Notes: generated by a model not told the origin, from the sequence alone. 39,871 bases of DNA from Cupriavidus sp. UYMMa02A (GCA_001725945.1 LRMT01000037.1:1-39871); one strand, 5' to 3'. Numbered from the stretch's first letter, positions 1-11,119 are shown. Made by a program: numbers and translations.

Positions 1-120
1 GCAAATTTGCAGGGCCGCTCCGCGGGCCTGCGCATTGCCCGTCACGCGGGCCCGTCCTAGACTGCCTGCACGGCCACCGGCACGGCGCGGTGGCCGCCGC
101 AACGCGACATAGGACACCTG

Positions 121-745
121 ATGAAGCTCTACTACTCTCCCGGCGCCTGCTCGATGGCAGTGCACATCGCCCTGCGTGAAGCCGGCCTGCCCGTCACGCT
201 CGCCAAGGTCGACCTGATCCACCACAAGCTGGTGGAAGCCGAGAACGGTTCCGACGACTACTACACCATCCATCCACGCGGCTATGTGCCGCTGCTGCAG
301 CTCGACGACGCTCGCGCCACAGCGAAGTCGCTTCGCTGCTGCAGTACATCGCCGACCTCGTTCCCGACCGCAAGCTGATTCCTGCCGCCGGCACGCGCGA
401 GCGGCTCGAAGCCACCGGCTGGCTGACCCTGGTCTCCACCGAGCTGCACAAGGTGTTCAGCCCGTGGCTGTGGCACAAGGAAACCGCCGACAGCACCGCG
501 CAGGCGTGCAAGGCCAAGCTCCAGCTGCGCTTCGCCGAACTCGACCGCCACCTGCAAGGCGCGAGTTCCTGATCGGCAACACCTTCAGCGTGGCCGATGC
601 CTATTGCTTCACGATCATGGGCTGGGCCCGCATGCTGATGATGCCGCTGACGGCCTACCCATCGCTGCAGCAGTACCTGTCGCGCGTGGCGGCACGCCCT
701 GCCGTGCAGGAAGCGATGCGCGCAGAAGGGCTGGTCCGCGATTGA
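121..745 (+). CDS. gst: Glutathione S-transferase, beta class, reading frame broken twice
   Basis: Conjugates glutathione to electrophiles in the cytoplasm. The N-terminus has the beta-class signature [12 protein letters not shown] with Cys10 as the likely catalytic residue, followed by the cis-proline stretch [10 protein letters not shown]. The helical C-terminal domain includes [12 protein letters not shown] and ends LVRD. The frame shifts near 312, where GACGGC appears to have lost one G before the serine codon, and again near 553, where GGCCGC appears as GGCGC; restoring one base at each site gives a normal protein of about 207 residues. The stop TGA ends at 745, directly against the stop of the convergent gene. 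The function call is firm. Whether the breaks are real mutations or sequence errors cannot be settled here, but the pattern across the window favours errors. Confidence 0.85.
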
Positions 746-1536
746 TCAGTCTGACATGACGCGGGCAGGCGGCACACGGTAGTGGTTCGGCGTGAGCAGG
801 TCCAGCCCGCATTGCAGGCCATCGACCCAATCGATGAAGCGCTTGACCATGGCCTTGCCGCGAAACGACGGCCCGTGCTGCGGCACGATCCATTCGATGT
901 CGAGCGTGCGGGCCATGGCCGCCCACAGCCGGCATGCACGATTGCCACTCATGTAGCGCTGGTGGAACGGCAGCATTCGCACTGCGTGGGCATCGAAATC
1001 GGTGACGGTGGTGCCGGCCTCGCCAGCGCTTGTCATGGCTGCGCCAAGTCGCCGGAGAACAGGATCCTGCTGACCCGATCGTAGAACTGGAAATTGCCTT
1101 CGGAATGCAGGAAGTGCGCCGGCACGGCAATCAGCGTGCCGTGGCCCAGCGGGATATGCATGCCGGCGTCCGGAATGGTGACGATGCGCCCGGCAGTCTT
1201 TCCCGCCTGGCAAAAATGCGGCAGAAAGCGCGCCCAGACTTTCGAGATGAGGACCTGGCAGTCCGCCCCCGTCAGCCAGCGCCCGACCGAGGCAACGATA
1301 TCCGGGTCCGCGTGCGAGGCCAGCACGTAGTCGAGCTGCTTGGGCGGGAAATAGCGGCTGATGGCCAGGTACAGCTCGCTGTAGGTCATTTGCCCGCCGG
1401 GGTCGATCAGCGCGCCATGGCCGTGGTCGACCACCAGGAACTGATTGGTCTGCACCACTTCGCCATGCGCTTCCTCGACCAGGTCGGCAAACATCAGGCA
1501 GGTATGCCCAGCCGCGTCGTACAAGGTGATGCCCAT
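746..1536 (-). CDS. MBL-fold metallo-hydrolase, oxygen-binding diiron (ODP-like) family, one frameshift
   Basis: A metallo-beta-lactamase-fold protein of about 263 residues resembling the diiron domain of flavodiiron proteins, without a flavodoxin domain. Visible metal-ligand candidates are the H-x-D-x-D element in ASHADPDIV, the histidines in PAHFLHSEG, the Asp of ILFSGDL and the His of IVPQHG. The first 167 residues and the last 95 lie in different frames. The switch is near 1036, where one G appears missing from the GGG run encoding the Gly after SGDL. ATG at 1536 begins the conserved MGITLYD start. The gene converges on the glutathione S-transferase with no spacer. The exact substrate is unknown; family members are linked to oxygen or nitric-oxide chemistry or signalling, which is inference here. 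Confidence 0.8.
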
Positions 1537-1620
1537 CGTCCCGCTCCGCCGTCTGAAAGACGCGACGTTAATCAGCGAGCGGCAATGGGAGCTTGATACA
1601 AATCAATCTTCGGAAGCGAC

Positions 1621-1644
1621 ACAGCCCGGCCATGGCCGGGCTGT
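1621..1644. terminator. Perfect 24-bp palindrome downstream of the peroxidase gene
   Basis: Two 12-base arms of ACAGCCCGGCCA meet with no spacer, giving a very stable potential stem. It lies 27 bases past the stop of the minus-strand glutathione peroxidase gene and before the start of the MBL gene. No run of T follows on either strand, so it may be a weak or Rho-assisted terminator, or a protein-binding site. Confidence 0.4.
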
Positions 1645-1671
1645 CGCAAGCGAAAGACAGAGAGTGACCGC

Positions 1672-2337
1672 TCAGCGCGGGTTGGCCAGCAGTTGCTCGA
1701 TCTTCGCCACGAACTGCTTGTCATCCGGCGTGGTCTTGCTGTTGTAGCTGGCCACGACGTTGCCACTGCGGTCGATCAGGTACTTGTAGAAATTCCACTT
1801 GGGCGCGGTGCCGGTTTCCTTCGCCAGCAGCGCGTACATCGGGTTGACGTCGCCGCCGCGCACGTGCGACTTGCCCAGCATCGGGAACTTGACGCCATAG
1901 GTGTTGTAGCAGAAGTCGGCGATCTCTTTCGCCGAGCCCGGCTCCTGCGAGAAGTCATTGGACGGGAAGCCCAGCACCACCAATCCGCGCTCGCGGTAGC
2001 GCGAATAGAGCGCCTCCAATCCTTCGTACTGCGGCGTGAAGCCGCAATAGCTCGCGGTGTTGACCACGAGCACGACCTTGCCGGCGTACTGGCAGAGATT
2101 CTGTGGCGCTTCGTCCTGCAGGCGCGGGAACTGGAAGTTGAGCGAGGCCGGGCAGTTGCCCGCCGGTGCGGCAGCCGGTGCTGGTGTCGGAATCGGGGCA
2201 GGCTTGTCGGCGGCGCGGGCGGGGTGCGGCAGGAACGCTGCACTGGCGGCGGCAAGCGCAAGCGCCGTGACGAAGGCGGCAGGGCGCAGGGAAGCGGCGG
2301 CGAGGGCGGACTTGTGGCGGTTCATGCGGCGGTTCAT
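1672..2337 (-). CDS. Exported glutathione peroxidase-family protein
   Basis: A thiol-dependent peroxidase reducing hydroperoxides, predicted to act in the periplasm. Residues 1-43 form a signal peptide (positive start, long Ala/Leu stretch, ARA-A cleavage site), followed by a Pro/Ala linker to about 60. The family motif NTASYCGFT places the peroxidatic Cys at 98 (a Cys form, not selenocysteine). Trp181-Asn182 of the usual catalytic tetrad are present in KWNFYKY. The Gln normally found in the GFPxNQF motif is Asp128 (GFPSNDF). Length is 221 residues, longer than cytoplasmic relatives because of the signal and linker. AGGAG lies seven bases before the ATG at 2337; a second in-frame ATG at 2325 is possible. 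The frame is intact. Confidence 0.88.
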   Translation of the reverse strand: MNRRMNRHKSALAAASLRPAAFVTALALAAASAAFLPHPARAADKPAPIPTPAPAAAPAGNCPASLNFQFPRLQDEAPQNLCQYAGKVVLVVNTASYCGFTPQYEGLEALYSRYRERGLVVLGFPSNDFSQEPGSAKEIADFCYNTYGVKFPMLGKSHVRGGDVNPMYALLAKETGTAPKWNFYKYLIDRSGNVVASYNSKTTPDDKQFVAKIEQLLANPR

Positions 2338-2426
2338 GCGATGTCTCCTGTCTCCATAAGGGGCGGCTCGCTGTATCGGGTACGCGATAGTCTACGCCGA
2401 TGCCGGCCTTGCCGCCGGCGCCTGGC

Positions 2427-3990
2427 TCAGTCCATCGCCAGCGTGGCGGCGTGCTCCGTGACGCTGCCGCGCAGCTCCACGTCCGGCATGCAGCGCACGA
2501 TGCCAAGCGCCACGAGCGCGGCGACGGCGCCCACGGCAAAGATCAGCTGGAAGCCCGATTCGACGCCGGCCGAAAGCATCTGCCGCACCGCCGGCGAGAG
2601 CTGTGCCAGCGCTTCGCTGCCATGCCGCAGCGCGCCGAGGTCCAGCGCCTGCGTGACACCTGCGGCGGCCGCGGCGTGACGGAACTCCAGCGTCAGCAGC
2701 GTACCGGCGAGCGCCCCGCCCAAGGCGCTGCCGAGCGAACGCAGCACCAGCAGTGCGCCGGTGCCGGTACCGGTGTCGCGGCGCTCGAGCACGTTCTGCA
2801 CGCTCATCAGCGTACCGACCATGGCCATGCCCAGGCCGGTGCCGCCCACGGCCATCGCCAGCAGCACCACGCCAGCGGCACGTCGGGCGTGGACAGCGCC
2901 AGCACCGCCAGCCCGAGCACGCCAGCGACGAAACCGGCTGTCAGGATGCCGCGCATGCGGCCCACGCGCGGCGCCAGCCACGCCACGATGAAATTGCCCG
3001 CGACCGTGGCCAGCAGGAACGGCACCACCAGCAGGCCCGACATCGACGCATCGGCGCCGCGCACGAGCTGGAAATGCAGGGGCAGGGCGAAGATGCACAG
3101 GAAGATGTTCAATGCAGCCAGCGCGGAAGCGGCCACGCCCATCACATAGGCGCGGTTGGCAAACAGCCGCGGCGGCAGCATCGGGTCGGCGGCCCGGCGC
3201 TCCTGCCAGGCGAGCGCCGCCACGGCGGCCACCGTCAACAGCGCCAGCAGGCCGAGCTGCGGCGAGATCCAGTCGAACACATCGCCGCCCCAGCTCATCG
3301 CCAGCAGGAACGCGACGATGGCAACGGCCAGCAGCAGCGCGCCCAGCCAGTCCACGCGCGCACGGCCGCCGCGCACGGGGAGCATGGCCAGACCGCGGTA
3401 GCACAGCAGCATGGCCAGCCCGCCCAGTGGCAGGTTGATCCAGAACAGCCAGCGCCACGACAGGTTGTCCGATACCCAGCCGCCCACCAGCGGCCCGGCA
3501 ATTGACGCTACAGCCCACACCGTCGCCAGGTAACCCTGGTAGCGCCCGCGCTGGCGCGGGGCCACTACGTCGCAATGGCGGCTTGCGCGAGCGACATCAA
3601 CCCGCCACCGCCAATACCTTGCAGCGCACGGAACATGATCAGTTGCCCCAGCGACTGCGCCAGCGCGCATGCGGCCGAGGCCAGGATGAACAGCGTGATC
3701 GCCACCATCAGCAGCCGGCGCCGCCCGAAGCTGTCGGACAGCTTGCCGTACAGCGGCGTTGCGACGGTCGAGGTGATCAGGTACGCGGTCACGATCCACG
3801 ACAGGTGCCCGAATCCGTTCAGGTCATTGGCTATCGCCGGCACGGCCGGGATCACTACGGTCTGGTCGAGCGCCGCCAGCAGGATGCACAGCACGATGCC
3901 GCCGATGACGCGCATGATCGCCTGGTGGTTGTGAGCGGGGGCAAGGGGAATCGAAGCGTTGGCCTGTGTGGCCGGGGTAAGCGAGGACAT
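2427..3990 (-). CDS. MFS drug exporter, DHA2 (EmrB/QacA) type, frame broken twice
   Basis: An inner-membrane proton-coupled exporter of about 520 residues with around 14 hydrophobic segments. Recognisable features are the motif DQTVVIPAVPAIANDL in helix 1, the loop YGKLSDSFGRRR after helix 2, GIGGGGLMSL near helix 5 and NLPLGGLAMLL further on. The product is read in three frames, switching near 3570 and near 2875. Between the breaks the amino-acid order is continuous with the family, so I treat it as one gene. Start: ATG at 3990 (MSSLTPA) gives a sensible N-terminus, but no good ribosome site is visible; an upstream TTG at 4083 would add 31 unlikely residues. A strong palindrome with a TATAAT on the coding strand lies 129 bases upstream and probably controls it. 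Confidence 0.82.
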
Positions 3991-4118
3991 GGGCAGACAA
4001 CGACAAGCATGCAGCCCGGTGGCTGCGGATGCAAAGCTGGGGAGTTGACCGGCCAGGTGTCGATCCGCGCGGTGACGGCGCAAGGCCGTGGCGGAAGGGG
4101 CCGGATACGCTAATTCAG

Positions 4119-4142
4119 TAACCGCATAATTATATGCGGTTA
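4119..4142 (-). promoter_or_regulatory. Operator-like inverted repeat overlapping a -10 box
   Basis: Arms TAACCGCATA and TATGCGGTTA, ten bases each and perfectly complementary, flank an ATTA spacer. Read on the minus strand, the centre contains a consensus TATAAT directed toward the DHA2 exporter gene. A repressor bound here would cover the -10 box. The size and AT-rich centre resemble MarR-family operators, but no MarR or TetR gene lies beside it in this window, so the regulator is unknown. Confidence 0.6.
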
Positions 4143-4232
4143 TCGCCTATAGCGTGCGACACGCAGCAACAAGGCGCTGCGCGCACGGGCGCTGCCGTGG
4201 TGACCGGCAACCGCCCGCGTGGGAATGCGGCG

Positions 4233-4673
4233 CTAGTGACGGCCGCCGTGGATGTAGTGCTCGAGCTGCTCGATGATGAACTGCTGCTCGGAGATGATGT
4301 CCTTCACGAGGTCACCGATCGACAACATGCCGAGCAGATCCTCGCCATTCATCACCGGCAGGTGGCGCATGCGATGCTTGGTCATCAGCGCCATGCACTC
4401 GTCGGTACTCTGGTCACCGCTGACGTAGATGACCGACGACGTCATGATGTCGCGCACCAGCGTATCGCGCGAGGAACGTTGCATCAGGATCACCTTGCGC
4501 GCGTAGTCACGCTCGCTCAGGATGCCGACGATCTTGCCGTGCTCCATCACCAGCACGGCACCGATGCCTTTCTCCGCCATCAACTGCAGCGCGGCATACA
4601 CCGTCGCCGTAGGCGGAATGCTGAAGATGGCCTGCGTCGGCTTGGACTCTACGACCTGGCGTGCGGTTTTCAT
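4233..4673 (-). CDS. Protein with a pair of CBS domains
   Basis: A 146-residue cytoplasmic protein consisting almost entirely of two CBS domains, about residues 10-65 and 75-130, which together form a Bateman module that usually binds adenine nucleotides. Characteristic segments are GAVLVMEHGKIVGILSERD in the first domain and MRHLPVMNGEDLLGMLSIGD in the second. The tail ends with a His-rich HYIHGGRH. GAGGAG lies six bases before the ATG at 4673; the GTG one codon earlier would be only three bases from it, so I chose the ATG. It stands alone with no operon partner, and its effector target cannot be told from the sequence. Confidence 0.88.
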   Translation of the reverse strand: MKTARQVVESKPTQAIFSIPPTATVYAALQLMAEKGIGAVLVMEHGKIVGILSERDYARKVILMQRSSRDTLVRDIMTSSVIYVSGDQSTDECMALMTKHRMRHLPVMNGEDLLGMLSIGDLVKDIISEQQFIIEQLEHYIHGGRH

Positions 4674-4825
4674 CACCCACTCCTCTTCTGTCGATCATGC
4701 GGTGCGGCAGAGATGCCATGTCCATCAGATTAGCAAAGGATCGCGCGCGGTTACAGGGTGACTTACACGAATCTTCCTGAAGGCAGATCTGCGCGAAACT
4801 ATGCGGTGGCCCTGCGGGCCTCCGC

Positions 4826-6248
<1,423 letters not shown>

Positions 6249-6289
6249 GCCGGATTGTAGCAACGTGGTTCAGTCAGCCGACCGGAAGG

Positions 6290-7225
6290 TCACGCGCCCT
6301 TCTTCGCCGGCACTTGTTCCTGCGGTTCCCAGCCCAGGCGCGACAGCAAAGCCTGCGCCGCCGCCGGGGCACGTTCCTTGGCGCCGTTGATGAAGAAAAT
6401 GAAGACTTCGCGCCGCCGCGCCGCAGGCTGCTTTTCCTCCAACAGCTCCAGGTTCGCCGGCGCCTTGCCCGCGGCCCACGTGCGCGCATGCTCGGCCCAC
6501 GCGTCCAGCGCCTTCGGCCCGTAGCCGGTCTTCAGCTTTTCGCTGCTGTCCATCAGGCGCGCGTAGACGAAGCCGGCGGTCAGGTCGGCCATCGACGGAA
6601 ACTTCGGCGAATCGGTGTAGACGGTGGCAGCCTTGTATTTGCGCGCGAGCTTCAGGTAGTCCGGCGACATGAAACTGTCATGCCGCACTTCAAGCACGTG
6701 GCGCAGTTTCACGCCCTCCACCGAATCGGGCAGCAATTGCAGGAAAGCCTCGAAGTCCTCGGCATCGAACTGCTTGGTCGGCGCGAACTGCCATACCAGT
6801 GGCCCGAGTTTCGGGCCCAGCTCGGCAATGCCGCTGTCGATAAAGCGCGCAATCGAGTCGCCCGATTCCGCGAGCACGCGGCGGTTGGTCGCAAAGCGCG
6901 AGGCTTTCACCGAAAACATGAAATCATCTGGCGTCTCGTCGCGCCACTTGGCGAAGGACGTGCGCTTCTGGGTGCCGTGGTAGGTGCTGTTGATCTCGAT
7001 CGCCGTCAGGTGGCGGCTCGCGTATTCCAGTTCGCGCGCCTGCGCCAGTCCGGGGGGATAGAAGTTGTCGCGCCACGGCGCATAGGTCCAGCCGCCGATG
7101 CCGACGCGTATCCGGCTATCGGCCGTGCCGGATGCACCGGCCTTGCGCCGGGAAGCGGGCTGCCGTCCAGAGGCGGACGGTTCATCTGGCGTGGATGCGG
7201 ATTTGCCCGCGGTACGTGCTGCCAT
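6290..7225 (-). CDS. DUF72 family protein
   Basis: A TIM-barrel-like protein of the DUF72 (YecE) family, about 311 residues, of unknown biochemical role. Diagnostic stretches are RVGIGGWTYAPWRDNFYPPG at the start of the domain, EINSTYHGTQ, FMFSVKASRF, LGPLVWQFAPT and FIFFINGAKERA. The first 40 or so residues are a charged, low-complexity extension rich in Lys, Ser and Ala. ATG at 7225 (MAARTAGK) is preferred over the longer frame to 7288, which adds residues not expected in the family. The reading frame is intact. It lies 41 bases upstream of dbpA on the same strand and may be co-transcribed with it. Confidence 0.87.
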   Translation of the reverse strand: MAARTAGKSASTPDEPSASGRQPASRRKAGASGTADSRIRVGIGGWTYAPWRDNFYPPGLAQARELEYASRHLTAIEINSTYHGTQKRTSFAKWRDETPDDFMFSVKASRFATNRRVLAESGDSIARFIDSGIAELGPKLGPLVWQFAPTKQFDAEDFEAFLQLLPDSVEGVKLRHVLEVRHDSFMSPDYLKLARKYKAATVYTDSPKFPSMADLTAGFVYARLMDSSEKLKTGYGPKALDAWAEHARTWAAGKAPANLELLEEKQPAARRREVFIFFINGAKERAPAAAQALLSRLGWEPQEQVPAKKGA

Positions 7226-7316
7226 GGCGCAATACTCCGGACGCGAGACTGGAAGTCTAGCGGGAAACCATGGCCAGCGGGATAACAAGCCGAACCGGCC
7301 GTGCGGAGAAAAACAA

Positions 7317-7350
7317 AAGCCGGAAGCAGGCTTTTGCCCGCTTCCGGCTT
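7317..7350 (-). terminator. Rho-independent terminator for the DUF4382-like lipoprotein gene
   Basis: Stem arms AAGCCGGAAGC and GCTTCCGGCTT enclose a 12-base loop. Read on the minus strand the stem is followed by TTTTGTTTTT, a classic terminator tail. It begins 32 bases past the stop of the lipoprotein gene. Confidence 0.85.
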
Positions 7351-7381
7351 ATCCGGTCCACCCGGTTTCAGCCCCGAACGC

Positions 7382-8592
7382 TCAGAACGAGAAGTTCTGG
7401 ATCACGTCGGCGGTGTTCACATCCACCTGCTGGGTTGTCACCACGCCGGCGGAGCTGGTGGCTTGCACGCTGTACTTGCCGCCAGCCGCACCGTCAGGCT
7501 GCAGAGGAATCGGCAGCGCTGTCTGGTAGGTGCCGACCACCGGTGCGGCAACCGGCAGCGCCGGCGCGGCCGCGAAGAAGCTGTAGGCACCGGTATCGGT
7601 AGCGGCAGCCGTCGCGGCGATCTCGAAGGTACCGCCGTTGACCAGTTGCAGCGCGCGCAGCGTCGCTTCGGCAGATGCCGGCGAGACCGTGCCCGAAACC
7701 CGGCGGTACGTCGAAGTCGGCAGCGACATCGGCGACGCGGTGGTCGAGATCGCGGTGCTGGCGCCTGCCACCACCGGCACGCTACGCACAATGCCCGTGC
7801 CGCGGCCATTGGCCGCGCCCGGAACCACCACCACATCCACCGCACCGGCAGTGCTGCTCTGCTCGATCGGCGACAGCGTGAAATTGCCGTTGGCGTCCGC
7901 CACCGTGGCCTTCACGACCACGCCGTTGCGCTCGGCATAGACACTGGCGCCCGGGGCCGAACCCACCACGCCGGTCACGGCACCGCTGACCACGGTCGGT
8001 ATCGCCGTCACCACCGGCTTCAGGCCATAGCTGCCATTGCCACGCTTCACCACCGACTTGCAGGCGTCGAAGTCCAGCACCAGTCCGTCAGCGTGCCGGA
8101 CGATACTGTGAACGGCCGGTTGATCTTGATGCCCGATTGCACCGCACTCGGTGTATCCAGCGTCTGCTCGCTACCGCCGGTAGGGACGACGGAATTGGCA
8201 AGCGCAGCGGCACCGGCCCCGTTGTTCGGGTCGAGCACCAGCCGGATCTGCTGGTAATTGCCAGCCGGCAGTGCGGTCTGGCCCAGCGTGGAGAGCACGC
8301 CGTTGGTCAGCGACAGCAGATCGATCTTGCGCGCCGGCGATACGTTGATGTCGACCCAGCCGCTGCCGCCAGGATCGGCATTGGCGTTGGTATTCACGCG
8401 CACCCGGTTGACTGTCACGAAGACATGATCGAAGCCGCAGGCCGGCGCATCGGTCATCGAGACCTTCAGCGTTCCCTGCCCGCCACCACCTGAATCATCG
8501 CCACCACCGCCGCAAGCTGCCAGCCCAAGGGCGCCGGCCAGTGCGACGATGCGCAAGGCGCTGGAAGAATAAGAAAAAGAATGTTCTGACAC
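7382..8592 (-). CDS. DUF4382-type lipoprotein, one frameshift
   Basis: A secreted lipoprotein of about 403 residues. The signal peptide ends in the lipobox LAAC, and the mature protein begins CGGGGDDSGGGG. The following domain starts TLKVSMTDAPACGFDHVFV, as in DUF4382 proteins, and later repeats resemble carboxypeptidase-regulatory beta folds (SVYAERNGVVVKATV, DANGNFTL). It is probably anchored at the outer membrane. The frame changes near 8078 between GTLT and LVLDFDACK. I chose the GTG start at 8592 because GGAGAG lies five bases upstream and it begins directly before a standard signal peptide; no ATG fits. It is followed by a strong terminator. The biological role is unknown. Confidence 0.75.
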
Positions 8593-9105
8593 GGTGTCTC
8601 TCCACTTGTTGGTTGTGGGTTGACTGCAGAATATGCGCCAGACCGCATAAGAGCTGTAAGTGTTTGTAATGGGCTGTAAGGGAATGCGGTCGATTGTCTG
8701 CATATCCGCTCAGCCAGACTTTGCCGTTGGCAGATGCATGCGTGAACGCGCAGTGCACTGCGGCGACGCATTTGCTGCGTTGCCATCGACGGCGCAATCG
8801 CTGCGAAGACATCAGACGCGCCGATCATCACGCTGCAGAGCAATGCCGCTTGCATGGCAGCGCATCATCAGGCGTTGCACCATGCGACACCAGGCCCTGC
8901 CGCGCGGACTCGCTGTCGCGAATGCACGCATTCACGACAGCGGCAGGTGCCGGATATGCACCAGGTTACCGAGTTGCTTCCGTAATACGCGTCAATTCAC
9001 GACGGCCAGTGGGGTGGCCTCAAGTCAGCGGGCAGCGCCGGCCAGGTTGCGTTGCCCGGCCTGGCAGCGTGCCCGGCATTCCTGCGCGGCGCACGCTGGC
9101 CGGCA
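8593..9105. other. Intergenic stretch of 513 bases without a supported gene
   Basis: This lies between the 5' end of the lipoprotein gene and the 3' end of uraD. Open frames exist on the plus strand but their translations show no domain and have shadow-like composition. Near 8653-8683 the sequence CTGTAAG occurs twice, 20 bases apart, in an AT-richer patch that may hold the lipoprotein promoter. I see no RNA gene. Confidence 0.5.
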
Positions 9106-9633
9106 TCACGACGTCAGCGCATTCAGACGCGCATGGAGCCGCCCTCTTGTAATCGCCGCAATCTGCGCCAGCGCTTCATCCAGCTCGACCGGCGTGCTGC
9201 GGTCCACGCGGCGTTCCAGCGCAGCGAAGATACCTTCACGCGTGTAGTGCCGCACGCAGATGATGAACGGGAAGCCGTGGCGCGCGAGATAGGCCGCGTT
9301 CATGCGGTCCAGCGACGCTTCCTGCCGGGCCGACATCGCATCGAGCCCCGCGCTCTTCTGTTCCGCGTTCGAGTCCGCCGTCATCGTGCCCGCGCGGATG
9401 TTTGCACCGGACAGCAGCGGGTGCAGGTTCAGGAAATCGCGCTGGCCCTTGTCGTCTAGCTTGCGCACCACATCCATCATCGCATCATGCAGCGCCGCCA
9501 CCGATGCAAACGGGCGCTGCGCCCAGGCGCCTGCGGCGGCCTGCGGAAAATGCTCGAACACGCTGCCGAACGCGCGCGCAAAGCCCGCCTGATCCAACGC
9601 GTTGACCGGCGCGAGATCGATTGACTGTGACAT
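9106..9633 (-). CDS. uraD: OHCU decarboxylase (urate degradation)
   Basis: 2-oxo-4-hydroxy-4-carboxy-5-ureidoimidazoline decarboxylase, the last step of the three-enzyme route from urate to S-allantoin, cytoplasmic. The protein has 175 residues, the usual size. Recognisable family segments are VFEHFPQAAAGAWAQRPF, LNLHPLLSG, the SNAEQKSAGLD stretch and FPFIICVRHYT. GGGAGAG lies just upstream of ATG 9633, which gives MSQSIDL; the longer open frame to 9876 is unlikely. The frame is intact. It lies downstream of a LysR gene on the same strand, divergent from a transporter and two hydroxyisourate hydrolases (the preceding enzyme), so the local cluster covers two of the three steps; uricase is not in the window. 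Confidence 0.92.
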   Translation of the reverse strand: MSQSIDLAPVNALDQAGFARAFGSVFEHFPQAAAGAWAQRPFASVAALHDAMMDVVRKLDDKGQRDFLNLHPLLSGANIRAGTMTADSNAEQKSAGLDAMSARQEASLDRMNAAYLARHGFPFIICVRHYTREGIFAALERRVDRSTPVELDEALAQIAAITRGRLHARLNALTS

Positions 9634-9770
9634 GGACTGCTCTCCCGTAGGCCCGCCGCGTTGGCAGGGCATGGACGTTGAATACGGGCCGAGTATAGGA
9701 AGCGCCCACGACAGCGGCGAGGCCCGCTCCCCTATAGGTCGCATAACAGAATCCGATATTGCCGCACGCG

Positions 9771-10716
9771 CTACGTCCGCTGCATATCGCGCAGATCCCG
9801 CAATTCCTGCGACGCCGCCGTCAGCATGCCGCGCAGCCACGCGTGCGCGGCCGAGCGGTGGCGCGACGGATGCCATAGCTGGTAGAAGCGCATGAACGGA
9901 AAGTCGATCGGCGGCGTGAGCACCGCCACGGGCACATGCTGTGCATGGTAGTTGGCAAAGTGGCGGCCCGTGGTCAGGATCAGGTCGGTGCCGGGAATCA
10001 GGCTCGGCGCGAGGTTGAAGTACGGGCAGCTCACGCGGTTGTCGCGGTGCACGCGCATTGTGCTCAGACCCGAATCGACAAGGCCGCGCTGGTCCCGCGA
10101 GTAGGGCGTTGGCACGATGTGCGCGGCGCCAGGTAACCCTGCGCGGTGAACTTGCCGGGTTGGATGTGCACGCTGTCCTGCGCCACCATGCAGACCACTT
10201 CGTCCTCGAGCAGCACTGACAGATGGAGGTGTTCCGGCGGATTAGGCCAGTTGCCGATGACGATGTCGGCAGCGCCCTCCGACAGCGCCTGTTCGTAGTC
10301 GAACGTCGCGCTCAGCGGCACCGCCGCCAGCCGCGCATGCGGCGCGCGCGGCGGAATTCACGCACCACGTGGGCGAAGAACGGTGGCGCGAGGTAGTCCG
10401 GCATCGCTACGGTAAAACTCTGCTCGGTGGTGGCGGGATCGAAACGGTCATCCGATACCAGCAGGTTATCGAGCGCGCTCAGTGCTGCCTGTGCATTGCG
10501 CGCGAGCTGCAGGGCGCGTTCGGTCGGCACCATCACGTTCTTCTCGCGCGTAAGCAGCGGGTCGTTGAAGATCGCGCGCAACCGCTTGAGCGCAGAACTG
10601 ATCGCCGGCTGCGACTGGTTCAGGCGGATGGCCGTGCGCGAGACGCTCTGCTCGGCAATCAGGATGCACAGCACGCGCAGCAGGTAGGTATCGAAGGGGT
10701 CGTCGGCGCGGATCAT
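9771..10716 (-). CDS. LysR-family regulator of the urate cluster, frame broken twice
   Basis: A LysR-type regulator of about 315 residues. The N-terminal winged helix is clear (LLRVLCILIAEQSVSRTAIRLNQSQPAISSALKRL), followed by an effector-binding domain with SDRFDPATTEQSFTVAMPDYL, IVIGNWPNPPEHL and the late segment RVSCPYFNLAP. The frame breaks near 10,325 and 10,120. The ATG at 10,716 (MIRADDPFDTYLL) is the expected start; the open frame extends to 10,869 without family similarity. It is transcribed away from the MFS-uraH operon, an arrangement typical of LysR proteins that control the divergent promoter. Control of urate catabolism is inferred from position. Confidence 0.82.
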
Positions 10717-11119
10717 GGTCGGGTCCTGGGCGAGGATGGCGGCCGGGTGCGGCCGGCAACGCAATCGCTGCATTATCCCAGTCCGCCAATGGCCACTTTG
10801 TAGCGTGTCGCGCACCGCTCGGCAACGCGGTCGAACCCGGAGACGGTCAGGGCTTCCGGAATCCGACACCCGGCCCGACGGGTCATGAAGCGGTGGCTAG
10901 GGTAATCCATAGGTTCGCGAACGCGCCGCGCCAACGCCCGCAAACCCGCGCCGCACAAGGCTTTCCGCCCCATATCGATGCTGATATAGGGCCTATACCA
11001 GCACTCCCGTTCCCCCCTGCCAGGCCATTCCTATACTTGCTTCCAACCAACGACGCGCCCGCCGCACCGCCTCCAGGCAGCCGGGCCGCACGACGCAAAC
11101 TGACGAGACAGGAGACACC
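10717..11119. other. Divergent promoter region between the LysR gene and the MFS-uraH operon
   Basis: This 403-base region has no supported gene. It holds the inverted repeats listed separately at 10,972-10,997 and a possible -10 box TATACT at 11,032-11,037 for the rightward operon. The long minus-strand open frame crossing it is antisense to the transporter and has no recognisable domain. Confidence 0.55.
10972..10997. promoter_or_regulatory. Pair of adjacent inverted repeats, candidate LysR binding site
   Basis: ATATC and GATAT flank a six-base spacer. The repeat TATAGG-G-CCTATA overlaps its right arm. The cluster sits about 35 bases before a plausible -10 box for the MFS gene, in the divergent region where a LysR protein would bind. 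Assignment to the neighbouring LysR gene is inference. Confidence 0.45.

Noticed and set aside
8694..9247. Plus-strand frames of 152-195 codons in the gap before uraD
   Set aside because: They overlap each other and the uraD 3' end, lack ribosome sites, and their translations show no recognisable family.
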